Part shown: piece after piece, positions 1-7,039 of the stretch
Numbering within the stretch: position 1 is the first letter of the stretch
Layout of the letters: each line of letters opens with the position of its first letter
Assembly: GCA_035628645.1 (NCBI GenBank)
Contig: DASPJL010000041.1
Span: forward strand, 1 to 25,540
Direction: 5' to 3'
Origin: DASPJL01 sp035628645
GTDB taxonomy: Bacteria; Bacteroidota; Bacteroidia; Cytophagales; Cyclobacteriaceae
DNA length: 25,540 bases
The notes under the pieces: generated by a model
What the model was told of the DNA's origin: nothing
The model's input: the letters and a program-made list of their open reading frames with translations, nothing else
The model's database searches: none
Program-made: the position numbers and the translations under genes

Positions 1-1
1 T

Positions 2-1336
2 CTTATTTTGCTGACTTCCTCTTATTTGAGTGAGATCATAGGAATCCATGCATTGTTCGGAGCGTTTTTAGCAGGAGTAATCATGCCCCATAACTTCAAT
101 TTTAAAAGGCTGCTTTCTGAGAAAATAGAAGACGTGAGCCTTGTGGTATTATTACCATTATTCTTCGTATTAACAGGACTTAGAACAGAAGTGGGATTAT
201 TAAACTCGGGCTCCATGTGGATAATTTGTTTCCTGATTATTGTAGTGGCCATCACTGGAAAATTTGGAGGAAGCGCAATTGCTGCAAAAGTAGTAGGACT
301 TTCATGGAAGGATTCTCTTTCTATTGGCACATTAATGAATACTAGGGGATTGATGGAATTAGTAGTATTAAACATTGGCTATGACCTTGGAATATTGAAA
401 CCGGAAGTTTTTGCAATGATGGTGCTGATGGCATTGATTACCACTTTAATGACTGGTCCTTCACTTAATCTGATTAACAAAATTTATGGAAAGAAGAGGC
501 TTAAAAAACATACTTCTTCTTCAGACTCATTTAAAATTTTGATTTCTTTTGGCCCTCCTAAAATGGGAAGCACCTTGCTGAAACTAGCCAGTCAGATATT
601 ATTTAAAGAAAATGTAGCTTCGCATATAAGCGCACTTCACATGACGCCACATTCTGAGGTCACGCAGCAGGAAGCTTTAATGTATGAAAAGGAAGGTTTT
701 AAGCCTATTAGGGATACGGCGGGCCATCTTGGTATCAAGTTGCACACCAGATATAAGGCAACGGATGAAATAAGTAAAGAAATTGCTCAGGAAGCCAAAA
801 AAGGAAATTTTGATCTGTTGCTGTTGGGAAGCGCTAAACCTTTGTTTTCTGAAAGCATGATAGGAGGAAAAGTTAAGGAAATATTTGAGGAAAGTACTTG
901 TAATATAGGGGTTTTAATAGAAAAGGGTTTCACCTATGCTAAAAATATCCTATTAATATTGTCAAATGAGAATGAAAAAGAGCTGGTTGAATTTAGTTTG
1001 AAGTTTATAAATACCGGTGCAAAAATAACAGTATTGGATCAAGGTGATGTTAGAATAAAGGACCCTGCCTTTTTTGATTTTATTCCTCAAAAATATTTGC
1101 TTAACAAGGATCTGTTTGAGATAGCCGAGCTCAGAGAAATGCCGGAAGGTTTTAGCTCCAACTTTGATTTAGTGATGGTTAGCCTTGACTTCTGGAAGCA
1201 AAAAGAGAATAAAAAGGAGTTTGAAAAGGAAAACTCTTCTATTCTTATCTTTAAGCCTGCTATAATCGCAAAAACGACTGCCTCCTCCATGTCCGCATTA
1301 GATCCTCTTGATACGCAAGATCTAAAGGAAAGCTGA
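2..1336 (+). CDS. Cation/proton antiporter (CPA2/Kef-like), 5'-truncated
   Basis: C-terminal part of a sodium or potassium/proton exchanger of the inner membrane. The frame is open to the window edge, so the true start and the first membrane helices lie outside. The visible part opens with hydrophobic segments containing 'IHALFGAFLAGVIMP', followed by further helices to about residue 155, as in the Na_H_Exchanger (CPA2) family. A soluble tail of about 285 residues follows, with two USP-like alpha/beta segments, one starting near 'ILISFGPPKMGS' and one near 'AKNILLILSNENE'. This layout of antiporter plus tandem universal-stress-like domains is common in Bacteroidota. The ion carried cannot be told from this half. 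No clear terminator follows; the next gene starts about 195 bases on. Function class is confident, substrate is not. Confidence 0.85.
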   Translation, partial: LILLTSSYLSEIIGIHALFGAFLAGVIMPHNFNFKRLLSEKIEDVSLVVLLPLFFVLTGLRTEVGLLNSGSMWIICFLIIVVAITGKFGGSAIAAKVVGLSWKDSLSIGTLMNTRGLMELVVLNIGYDLGILKPEVFAMMVLMALITTLMTGPSLNLINKIYGKKRLKKHTSSSDSFKILISFGPPKMGSTLLKLASQILFKENVASHISALHMTPHSEVTQQEALMYEKEGFKPIRDTAGHLGIKLHTRYKATDEISKEIAQEAKKGNFDLLLLGSAKPLFSESMIGGKVKEIFEESTCNIGVLIEKGFTYAKNILLILSNENEKELVEFSLKFINTGAKITVLDQGDVRIKDPAFFDFIPQKYLLNKDLFEIAELREMPEGFSSNFDLVMVSLDFWKQKENKKEFEKENSSILIFKPAIIAKTTASSMSALDPLDTQDLKES

Positions 1337-1531
1337 GCTTGCTTAAGTGTTTATTATTTCCACTTTTTATCACATTATTTTATTTACTCTGACTCCAAAC
1401 CAATTCTTAGGCTGATTATAATACAATGTCAGCAGGATAAGGATATTCCTGAATCTTATTCAACCCCATTGAAAAGTATTCCGTAGAAATTGTAAAGTAT
1501 AAATTATTTATAAAAAAACCGGAAAACAATT

Positions 1532-2035
1532 ATGGAACTAAAATCTTTAAAGGATCTATTGATTCACACTTTGCAAGACGTTTATAGCGCTGAAAAGCAA
1601 ATAATTAAGGCTTTGCCTAAGATGATTAAAGCAACGTCCAATGAAGAACTTAAGAAAGCATTTGAAACTCATTTAAAAGAAACTGAGAAACAAAAAGAAA
1701 GATTGGAACAAGTGTTCGATCAAATAGGAGCAAGGCCAGGACGAATGAAATGTAAGGCAATGGAAGGACTGGTTGAGGAAGGTAAAGAACTTATGGAAGA
1801 AGACATTGATGCAGATGTTTTGGATGCCGGTCTTATAGCAGCAGCTCAGAAAATAGAGCATTATGAAATTGCTACCTACGGTACTGCACGTGTCTATGCA
1901 GAACAGTTGGGTGAAGAGGCAGTAACAGATTTACTAAGTCAAACTTTAGAAGAAGAACGAAAAACAGATGAATTACTGACAGATCTGGCCATGTCTTCTG
2001 TTAATCTAGAAGCTGAACATGCCGGAAAAAAGTAA
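1532..2035 (+). CDS. DUF892 / YciF-type ferritin-like protein
   Basis: 167-residue all-helical protein, full length for the DUF892 (YciE/YciF) family. The N-terminus 'LKDLLIHTLQDVYSAEKQI' and the later 'AAAQKIEHYEIATYGTARVYAEQLG' are the family hallmarks. They carry the Glu and His residues (E-K-Q, E-H-Y-E) expected to bind a di-metal centre in the ferritin-like four-helix bundle. Family members are mostly linked to general or osmotic stress, but no precise reaction is established. No signal peptide, so probably cytoplasmic. The ATG is preceded by an AT-rich leader without a clear Shine-Dalgarno, which is usual in this phylum. It stands alone and is closed by a strong terminator about 40 bases downstream. 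Role in stress is inference from the family. Confidence 0.9.
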   Translation: MELKSLKDLLIHTLQDVYSAEKQIIKALPKMIKATSNEELKKAFETHLKETEKQKERLEQVFDQIGARPGRMKCKAMEGLVEEGKELMEEDIDADVLDAGLIAAAQKIEHYEIATYGTARVYAEQLGEEAVTDLLSQTLEEERKTDELLTDLAMSSVNLEAEHAGKK

Positions 2036-2072
2036 GCATGGACCTTTTTAACTCGAAAGACTTAGCTTAAAG

Positions 2073-2100
2073 AAAAATCCTGCGAAAGCAGGATTTTTTT
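2073..2100. terminator. Two-way intrinsic terminator
   Basis: Perfect 11-bp stem AAAAATCCTGC / GCAGGATTTTT around a GAAA loop (arms 2073-2083 and 2088-2098), ending in a T run. Because the stem itself starts with A5 and ends with T5, it can work in both directions. It lies between the DUF892 gene (+) and the convergent response-regulator gene (-), so it probably serves both. Confidence 0.85.
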
Positions 2101-2140
2101 ATGTATTAGGACTTTATTCTTTTATAAACTGATTTGAGAA

Positions 2141-2551
2141 TTATACTTCTTTTAATAAGCCATATTTCTCCATAAGACTCTGGATTTTAGCCTTATTTAG
2201 TGGTTTTAATAAATAGTCTTTTATTCCTGCTTTTCTTGAATTTATAATATCATAGGGGTGATCGGAATTACTTAAAATCACAATAGGTACGTTCTGAAGA
2301 TGGCTATAGGGCGATTCCCTTATTTTTTCTATAAACTCAAACCCATCCAACAATGGCATGTCTATGTCCAAAAGAATTAATTCCGGTGGCGTAAAAATTT
2401 TACCGCCATTTTCAATGAAATTGAGCGCAGATATACCACTGTTGAAAAATTTAATTTTGCTTTCATCAACCAGATCTTTTAGCACATTCAGGGTGATTAA
2501 ATTGCTAACTTCATCATCATCAATTACAAGAATATTTGGAGCTGTAAACAT
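2141..2551 (-). CDS. Single-domain response regulator (CheY-like)
   Basis: 136 residues, a receiver domain with no output domain. All phosphorylation residues are visible: acidic pair D11/D12 in 'VIDDDE', phospho-acceptor D62 in 'LLDIDMP', S94 in 'VILSNSD' and K115 in 'LLKPL'. It should take a phosphoryl group from a histidine kinase encoded elsewhere; no kinase gene is near. Stand-alone receivers of this type act as phosphorelay intermediates or bind a partner protein. The 'NVPIVILSNSDHPYD' and 'DYLLKPL' segments are typical of the many stand-alone receivers in Bacteroidota. The start ATG follows an AT-rich leader. Activity as a receiver is well supported; the pathway is unknown. Confidence 0.93.
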   Translation of the reverse strand: MFTAPNILVIDDDEVSNLITLNVLKDLVDESKIKFFNSGISALNFIENGGKIFTPPELILLDIDMPLLDGFEFIEKIRESPYSHLQNVPIVILSNSDHPYDIINSRKAGIKDYLLKPLNKAKIQSLMEKYGLLKEV

Positions 2552-2919
2552 TTTTGGTAGCTTGGTTTTTCCCTTATTACTATTTTATTACCGAAAGGTT
2601 ACTGTTTTTTTTCTAAATCAATCAGGTTTCAGTTTTTTTATTAACAAGACGACGATGAATCATCTTGCTAATTTTTTGAATTTTTACTGAACGCCAACTA
2701 TCTAACGATTTCGATATACTTAATGTTTCATTTCTACATGGCACCATTTGATAATAGCCGTCCGTATTGATGTCAGTTTTTTAACATAAACTTAAAATAA
2801 ATCAGACATCAGCTGCTCAATTTAGTTTACTTAATCTCAAAATATATCCTTTACATTCCTGTATCTTTTTTTTCGCTGGTAATTATAAGTTTTAAAATGA
2901 ACTTATAAATCCAAAGGCA
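2552..2919. other. Intergenic region between divergent genes
   Basis: 368 bases between the response regulator (-) and exbD (+), so it should hold both promoters. No gene was found. A TATCTTTT stretch at 2862-2869 resembles the Bacteroidota -7 element with one mismatch, but no matching -33 element was found. A 7-bp inverted repeat TGATGTC / GACATCA (2768-2774 and 2805-2811) is too short to mean much. Confidence 0.4.
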
Positions 2920-3426
2920 ATGGCAGAAATCTCTAACAACAGTGGGGGAGAGGGCAGGGGAAGAAAGATAAGAAGTAAAAAGCTTTCTACAAAGATCGAC
3001 ATGACTCCAATGGTTGATCTTGCATTTCTTCTGCTTACATTTTTTATGTTGGCGAATTCTTTATTAAAACCATTTGCAATGGATATTGTGATGCCGGAAA
3101 AAGATGATGAGGGGAAAGCGCCAAAAATCCGTCCCAAAAATATCCTTTCCCTGACACTTGGAGCGGACAATAAGATTTACTACACTAATGGCCTTGGGAC
3201 AGATATAAAAGTAACAAGTTATTCGGCATCAGGAATAAGAAAAATTCTCATCGATAATATAGCTAACAACCCTAAGCTATATGTATTGATAAAGCCAACT
3301 GAAAAGGCCAGATTTCAAAATATAGTAGACATTTTCGATGAAATGGAAATTCTGAAGATTCCCAAGTATGCTTTGGTTGATCCTACACCATTCGACTTAG
3401 ACTTGATAAAAACAATTAACAAATAA
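2920..3426 (+). CDS. exbD: Biopolymer transport protein ExbD/TolR family
   Basis: 168 residues. A short basic cytoplasmic N-terminus is followed by the ExbD signature 'KIDMTPMVDLAFLLLTFFM'. D33 in that segment matches the membrane Asp that carries protons in ExbD/TolR/MotB-type motors. After the single helix (about 33-50) comes a periplasmic domain of about 115 residues. ExbD works with ExbB to use the proton gradient to energise TonB. The gene sits 10 bases upstream of tonB on the same strand, so they are almost surely co-transcribed. No exbB (MotA/TolQ family) gene is in this window, so the channel partner must come from elsewhere. Length is in the longer range seen in Bacteroidota ExbD. 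Confidence 0.93.
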   Translation: MAEISNNSGGEGRGRKIRSKKLSTKIDMTPMVDLAFLLLTFFMLANSLLKPFAMDIVMPEKDDEGKAPKIRPKNILSLTLGADNKIYYTNGLGTDIKVTSYSASGIRKILIDNIANNPKLYVLIKPTEKARFQNIVDIFDEMEILKIPKYALVDPTPFDLDLIKTINK

Positions 3427-3436
3427 ATCTAATCAT

Positions 3437-4225
3437 ATGAATACTACCATTACAGATTTTTCAAAAATGGATGATCTTGTTTTTGAAAACAGAAATATTG
3501 CTTACGGAGCTTATTCCTTAAGAAATAAGTATGAGAAGCATTTATACACAGGGTTATTATTTACCTTCGGAATTTTTGCTTTAGGAATGGGAATACCTGA
3601 ATTTATAAAGAATTTGAAGGGTGTGGAGCAAACCATTAAGACTAAAGTAGTGCCGGATATTACTTTGACTCAGCCTCCTCCACTTACAGAGGTTGCTCCT
3701 CCTCCTGCATATGTTTTTCCAACACCTCCTCCTCCGCCTTCTGCAAGGTTTATTCCAACAGCGACCAATGAAATAGTGCCGGAAACTGAGGATGTTTTTA
3801 TTAATGCTCAACCTGAAGTTCCAATCGTTTCTGCTCCGGATGGAGATTTGATTTTTGTTCCTACTGACGTTTCATTTGGTGTGACAGAAGCAGGATTGGA
3901 CAAACCTGCAGAACCTGATACTTTTTATAAAGTAGAACAAATGCCGAATTTCAACGGAGATCTGGGTAAATTTCTGAGAAACAATTTGAAGTATCCCGAG
4001 CAGGCGCAAAGAATGGGCATAGAAGGCAAAGTGTTTTTGAGTTTCATCGTCGGTGCAGATGGATCAATTAGAGATGTCAAAGTTATCAAGGGAATAAATA
4101 AGGAATTGGATGATGAAGCCATTAGAGTGATAAAGAAGATGCCTTCTTGGAATCCGGGTAAGCAAAGCGGTGTTGCTGTTTCTGTTCATTACGCTTTGCC
4201 TATTAATTTTAAATTAAACAATTAG
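3437..4225 (+). CDS. tonB: TonB-family energy transducer
   Basis: 262 residues with the Bacteroidota TonB plan. The cytoplasmic N-terminus has the motif 'LVFENRNIAYGAYSLR', a single membrane helix lies at about 37-55, and a periplasmic proline-rich spacer at about 75-115 includes 'PTPPPPPSARF'. The C-terminal TonB domain runs from about 165 to 262, with the typical 'GIEGKVFLSFIVGADGSI' and 'WNPGKQSGVAVSVHYALPI'. It transmits proton-motive energy to outer-membrane TonB-dependent receptors (SusC-like or siderophore). Which receptor it serves is not visible. It is the second gene of an exbD-tonB unit and is followed within about 30 bases by an intrinsic terminator, which closes the operon. Confidence 0.93.
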   Translation: MNTTITDFSKMDDLVFENRNIAYGAYSLRNKYEKHLYTGLLFTFGIFALGMGIPEFIKNLKGVEQTIKTKVVPDITLTQPPPLTEVAPPPAYVFPTPPPPPSARFIPTATNEIVPETEDVFINAQPEVPIVSAPDGDLIFVPTDVSFGVTEAGLDKPAEPDTFYKVEQMPNFNGDLGKFLRNNLKYPEQAQRMGIEGKVFLSFIVGADGSIRDVKVIKGINKELDDEAIRVIKKMPSWNPGKQSGVAVSVHYALPINFKLNN

Positions 4226-4255
4226 CGCGGAAAATCTTGAATTTTATGGTTTTAT

Positions 4256-4282
4256 GGGCAGTAACTTCACTGCCCTTTTCTT
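4256..4282 (+). terminator. Intrinsic terminator after tonB
   Basis: Stem GGGCAGT / ACTGCCC (4256-4262, 4269-4275) with a 6-base loop, followed at once by TTTTCTT. It lies about 30 bases after the tonB stop and ends the exbD-tonB unit. Confidence 0.85.
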
Positions 4283-4392
4283 ATGTTATTAGATAAATCT
4301 TTTCGCCTTCTCAAAAAATGCATATATCAGCACCAAAATATTTTTTTATTTCTATTAATCTCTATAGTAAGGTATTTTTGTTTTTTTATTCT

Positions 4393-4869
4393 ATGCCAAA
4401 ATATCGTCTGCTTTCTATTGAAGAACTTCAGGAACTTGAAAAAGAGTTTGTTAATTATCTAATTCTTAACGGAATTGCCGCGGAAGACTGGGATAAATTA
4501 AAAGTCGAAGACATTGATGCAGCGGACAAGATTTTGGAATTGTTTAGCGATGTCGTTTTTGAAAAAATTTTCAGGAAAGTAGAATTTTTAGATTATATAA
4601 GTCCAAAAGAAATAAGGACCTTTCAATGCCTGAATGAAAAGATTGTACTTGTGGGAATAAAAACTTCATCAGAAGGAAGCGTTGATTTTACAGATCCAAA
4701 TTATATTCAAAAGGTTTTAGCAAATCCATCAGAAAATTTCAAAATTTATAGCACTGAAAAAAAATACAATAAAGTTAGGGAACAAGAATTATTTGAAATG
4801 ACAAAGATGGGATGTGTAATCTCTGACGGAAGGTTATTTAAAGCAATTTGTATGGCATTTCCCAAATAA
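4393..4869 (+). CDS. Conserved hypothetical protein, DUF6495-like
   Basis: About 158 residues from the chosen start, 'MPKYRLLSIEELQELEKEF'. I believe this matches the Bacteroidota-specific DUF6495 family from its opening and the segment 'FSDVVFEKIFRKVEFL'; this is recognition from memory, not a search. The frame is open 25 codons further upstream to an ATG at 4318, but that stretch (rich in Phe, Ile, Tyr, from T-rich DNA) does not look like a conserved N-terminus, so the ATG at 4393 is preferred. The protein is soluble, acidic in its first half, with no signal peptide or known catalytic motif. Function unknown. It follows the tonB terminator and probably has its own promoter. Confidence 0.8.
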   Translation: MPKYRLLSIEELQELEKEFVNYLILNGIAAEDWDKLKVEDIDAADKILELFSDVVFEKIFRKVEFLDYISPKEIRTFQCLNEKIVLVGIKTSSEGSVDFTDPNYIQKVLANPSENFKIYSTEKKYNKVREQELFEMTKMGCVISDGRLFKAICMAFPK

Positions 4870-4929
4870 CTTTCTATTATTAACTTCTGTGCTTTTGGTG
4901 TCGTACTTATACCTCAAACCCGTTTTAAA

Positions 4930-5223
4930 ATGAAACAACAATATGTTATTATAGCCTACGACGGCAAGGATGAAGATGCATTGAACAGGAGATTGGCCTG
5001 TCGTCCTGCGCATTTAGAGAATGTAAAAAAACTTAAGGATGAAGGTTCTTACATTCACGGCGGAGCTATCCTTGACAATGAAGGCAAAATGATCGGAAGC
5101 GTAATGGTGGTTGCTTTCAAAAACAGATTTGACCTCGATGCATGGATATCAAGAGACCCTTATGTCACTCATAATGTTTGGAAGGAAGTAGAAATTCGGC
5201 CTTTTAAGTCTGTTGCCATATAA
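4930..5223 (+). CDS. YciI-like protein
   Basis: 97 residues, the usual length for the YciI family (dimeric alpha/beta barrel, distantly related to muconolactone isomerase-like folds). Visible hallmarks are 'RPAHLENVKKL' with H28, 'GGAILDNEGKMIGS' with D49, and a C-terminal 'DPYVTHNVWKEVEIRPF'. In characterised relatives a His/Asp pair lines the presumed active site; the natural substrate is generally unknown. It lies about 60 bases after the DUF6495-like gene on the same strand and may be co-transcribed. No signal peptide. Family call is firm, biochemical role is open. Confidence 0.88.
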   Translation: MKQQYVIIAYDGKDEDALNRRLACRPAHLENVKKLKDEGSYIHGGAILDNEGKMIGSVMVVAFKNRFDLDAWISRDPYVTHNVWKEVEIRPFKSVAI

Positions 5224-5230
5224 GTTATTA

Positions 5231-5273
5231 CAATAAAAAGAAGATAACCTTTGCTGCCCCAAAGGCCACCTTC
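5231..5273 (-). terminator. Minus-strand terminator of the 73-aa gene
   Basis: Read on the minus strand, arms GAAGGTGGCCTTT and AAAGGTTATCTTC can form 13 consecutive pairs, three of them G-U, around the loop GGGGCAGC, followed by CTTTTTATTG-like U-rich sequence. The wobbles make the stem good only in minus-strand RNA. It begins at the stop codon of the 73-residue ORF, which supports that ORF as a real transcribed gene. Confidence 0.75.
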
Positions 5274-5494
5274 TAGTGTTTTATAGCATAGTGTAAAATT
5301 TCTCCTTGCTTGTTTTGAATATCTACCATAAAGTAATAATGTTTTTGCATTATCTCTACTAATTTATCTGTGTTGGTATCATTCAAAGCCGATGCAATTT
5401 CCTCGACCTGATTTTTTTGATTTACGGTAAGTTGATCGTAGGTAAGCAATTCTATTTTTTCAACATCTGATATATCTATTTTTTTATTTTCCAT
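5273..5494 (-). CDS. Small hypothetical protein (73 aa)
   Basis: Not recognised. 73 residues, acidic, soluble, starting 'MENKKIDISDVEKIELL' and ending 'GEILHYAIKH'. The composition (many Glu, Asp, Lys, Asn, Gln; amphipathic spacing) looks like a genuine small helical protein rather than a shadow frame. No other long frame competes on this stretch. A convincing strand-specific terminator begins at its stop codon. It is transcribed away from the 5'-nucleotidase gene, from a divergent gap of about 255 bases. It has no membrane segment and no Cys or His metal motif. Function cannot be inferred. Confidence 0.65.
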   Translation of the reverse strand: MENKKIDISDVEKIELLTYDQLTVNQKNQVEEIASALNDTNTDKLVEIMQKHYYFMVDIQNKQGEILHYAIKH

Positions 5495-5750
5495 AGCGTT
5501 TGTGATTACAATAGGATAACAAAATAAAAATTGTATTTATTGCTTCATTTTCTTAATTAAAGCAAGATTATTTTTGTATTATCCATTCCAATGAACGGCT
5601 ACTTGAACAAAATAGATTTGAAACGAAGGGTTTTTTTATGAACTGCAATGGTTTTAATAATTAAATTGCATCAAAAAAAAGAGACAATAAAAGAGATTTT
5701 AAGGCGAGTTTCCATAGCATACGGACCTCCATACAACAACCAGAATAAGA

Positions 5751-6269
5751 ATGAAGAGAATTGCTATTGACATGGACGAAGTAATTGCGGATGCAAATCT
5801 TCGGTTTTCAGAATGGTACGAAAGAGATTTTAAAGTTAAAATAAGCCTGGAGCCAGGAAGATATTTCAGGGAATGTGTTCCGCCTCACCACCACGACTTA
5901 GTAAGGCAATATATTTTCACGGATGGTTTTTTTAAAGACATGAAGGTGATAGAGGGGAGTAAAGAGGTGATTGAGCAAATGTCTAAAAAGTATGAAATTT
6001 TTATCACTACTGCAGCAATGGAGTTTCCGACCTCATTTGTTCATAAATATGAATGGCTTAAAGAACATTTTCCCTTTATTCCTTGGACCCACATTGTTTT
6101 TTGTGGAGATAAAAGTATTTTAAATGCTGATTATTTAATTGATGATCATGCCTATCATTTTAAAAGATTCAGGGGACAAGGGATTCTTTTTACCTCGCCA
6201 CATAATTTAAAAGAAGATTGGAACCCCAGAGTGAATAATTGGAAGGAAGTTGGAGAAATGTTCCTATAG
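5751..6269 (+). CDS. 5'(3')-deoxyribonucleotidase-like HAD phosphatase
   Basis: 172 residues, the length of the NT5C family (cytosolic 5',3'-pyrimidine deoxynucleotidase type), which removes phosphate from deoxynucleoside monophosphates. HAD motif I is 'IDMDEVIAD', with nucleophile D7 and general acid D9. Motif II is in 'IFITTAAM'. The late 'ADYLIDDHAYHF' matches the family's acidic Mg-binding motif IV. The cap segment 'PGRYFRECVPPHHHD' and 'TDGFFKDMKVIEGS' fit the same family. Cytoplasmic; a likely role is trimming dNMP pools, by family analogy. It starts 40 bases before a second HAD gene on the same strand and may be co-transcribed with it. Confidence 0.85.
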   Translation: MKRIAIDMDEVIADANLRFSEWYERDFKVKISLEPGRYFRECVPPHHHDLVRQYIFTDGFFKDMKVIEGSKEVIEQMSKKYEIFITTAAMEFPTSFVHKYEWLKEHFPFIPWTHIVFCGDKSILNADYLIDDHAYHFKRFRGQGILFTSPHNLKEDWNPRVNNWKEVGEMFL

Positions 6270-6309
6270 TAAAAATTACTTCTTGATCATTAAAAATTAT
6301 AGTGCAAAC

Positions 6310-6984
6310 ATGAGAATATCTGCAATATTATTTGATATGGATGGCGTGATTATTAATTCACGCTCTGAAATCGAACTTTTTTGGAACGAGTGGGCAGAAA
6401 AGGTGGGCATCATACTTTCTGAGAAAGATATAGAAGATCACATTCACGGTTGCCCAGCCACTCGAACACTGGAAATGTTATTTAAAAACACTTCCGATGA
6501 ATTTAAAATGCAGATTATGAATTGCAGTCATACCATAGGACAAGATGTAGAAAACCTTGTGATGCCTGGCTTTAAGGACCTGATAGATTGTTTAGATGAA
6601 ATAAAAATGCCTTGGGGAATAGTAACTAGTCACCTAATTAACAGCGCAACACGGATAGTGAAAGCCTTGCATATTCAAGATAGACTCAAAGTTTTGGTAA
6701 CTGCAGATCAGGTGGAAAAAGGAAAACCTCATCCTGATCCCTATATTTTAGGAAATAAAAGGCTTGGGTTAGAAGCAGAACAGGTGTTGGTTTTCGAGGA
6801 TTCCATAAGCGGCTGTACAGCAGCTCTTAAAGCTGGAAATGCAGTAATAGGACTGAATGTGCCGAAAATGGCAAAATCGCTTCTTTCTTTGGGAGTAGAA
6901 GATGTATTGGAAAACTTTGAAGGTATTGTGGATAAGGAAATGAAGTGTTTGAGAATTGGGAAAAAGTTAATTTTAAATGTTTGA
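6310..6984 (+). CDS. HAD-superfamily hydrolase, beta-phosphoglucomutase-like
   Basis: About 224 residues from the chosen ATG (6310), giving 'MRISAILFDMDGVIINS', where D9 and D11 are the catalytic pair of motif I. A helical C1 cap follows ('IHGCPATRTLEMLF'). Motif II is Thr/Ser in 'IVTSHL', motif III is the Lys of 'KGKPHPDPYILG', and motif IV is 'VFEDSISGCTAALKAG'. Sequence style matches the GPP/beta-PGM/phosphatase branch; sugar phosphates or glycerol phosphate are possible substrates, not decided here. The frame is open 20 codons upstream to an ATG at 6250 that overlaps the preceding gene, but motif I would then sit unusually far in, so 6310 is preferred. It converges on the glycoside hydrolase gene. 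Confidence 0.88.
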   Translation: MRISAILFDMDGVIINSRSEIELFWNEWAEKVGIILSEKDIEDHIHGCPATRTLEMLFKNTSDEFKMQIMNCSHTIGQDVENLVMPGFKDLIDCLDEIKMPWGIVTSHLINSATRIVKALHIQDRLKVLVTADQVEKGKPHPDPYILGNKRLGLEAEQVLVFEDSISGCTAALKAGNAVIGLNVPKMAKSLLSLGVEDVLENFEGIVDKEMKCLRIGKKLILNV

Positions 6985-7039
6985 TGATAATCTAAATTAA
7001 GTTCATTTCTAGGTTTATTGTTTTAAAGAAATTATATTT

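Noticed and set aside
2358..2690. 110-codon plus-strand frame over the response regulator
   Set aside because: It is the complement of a receiver domain with all catalytic residues intact.
4318..4392. Upstream ATG extending the DUF6495-like protein by 25 residues
   Set aside because: The extra segment comes from T-rich intergenic DNA and does not fit the family's usual 'MPKYR..' start at 4393.
6250..6309. Upstream ATG extending the HAD hydrolase by 20 residues and overlapping the nucleotidase gene
   Set aside because: HAD motif I normally lies within the first 10-15 residues; the ATG at 6310 gives that.
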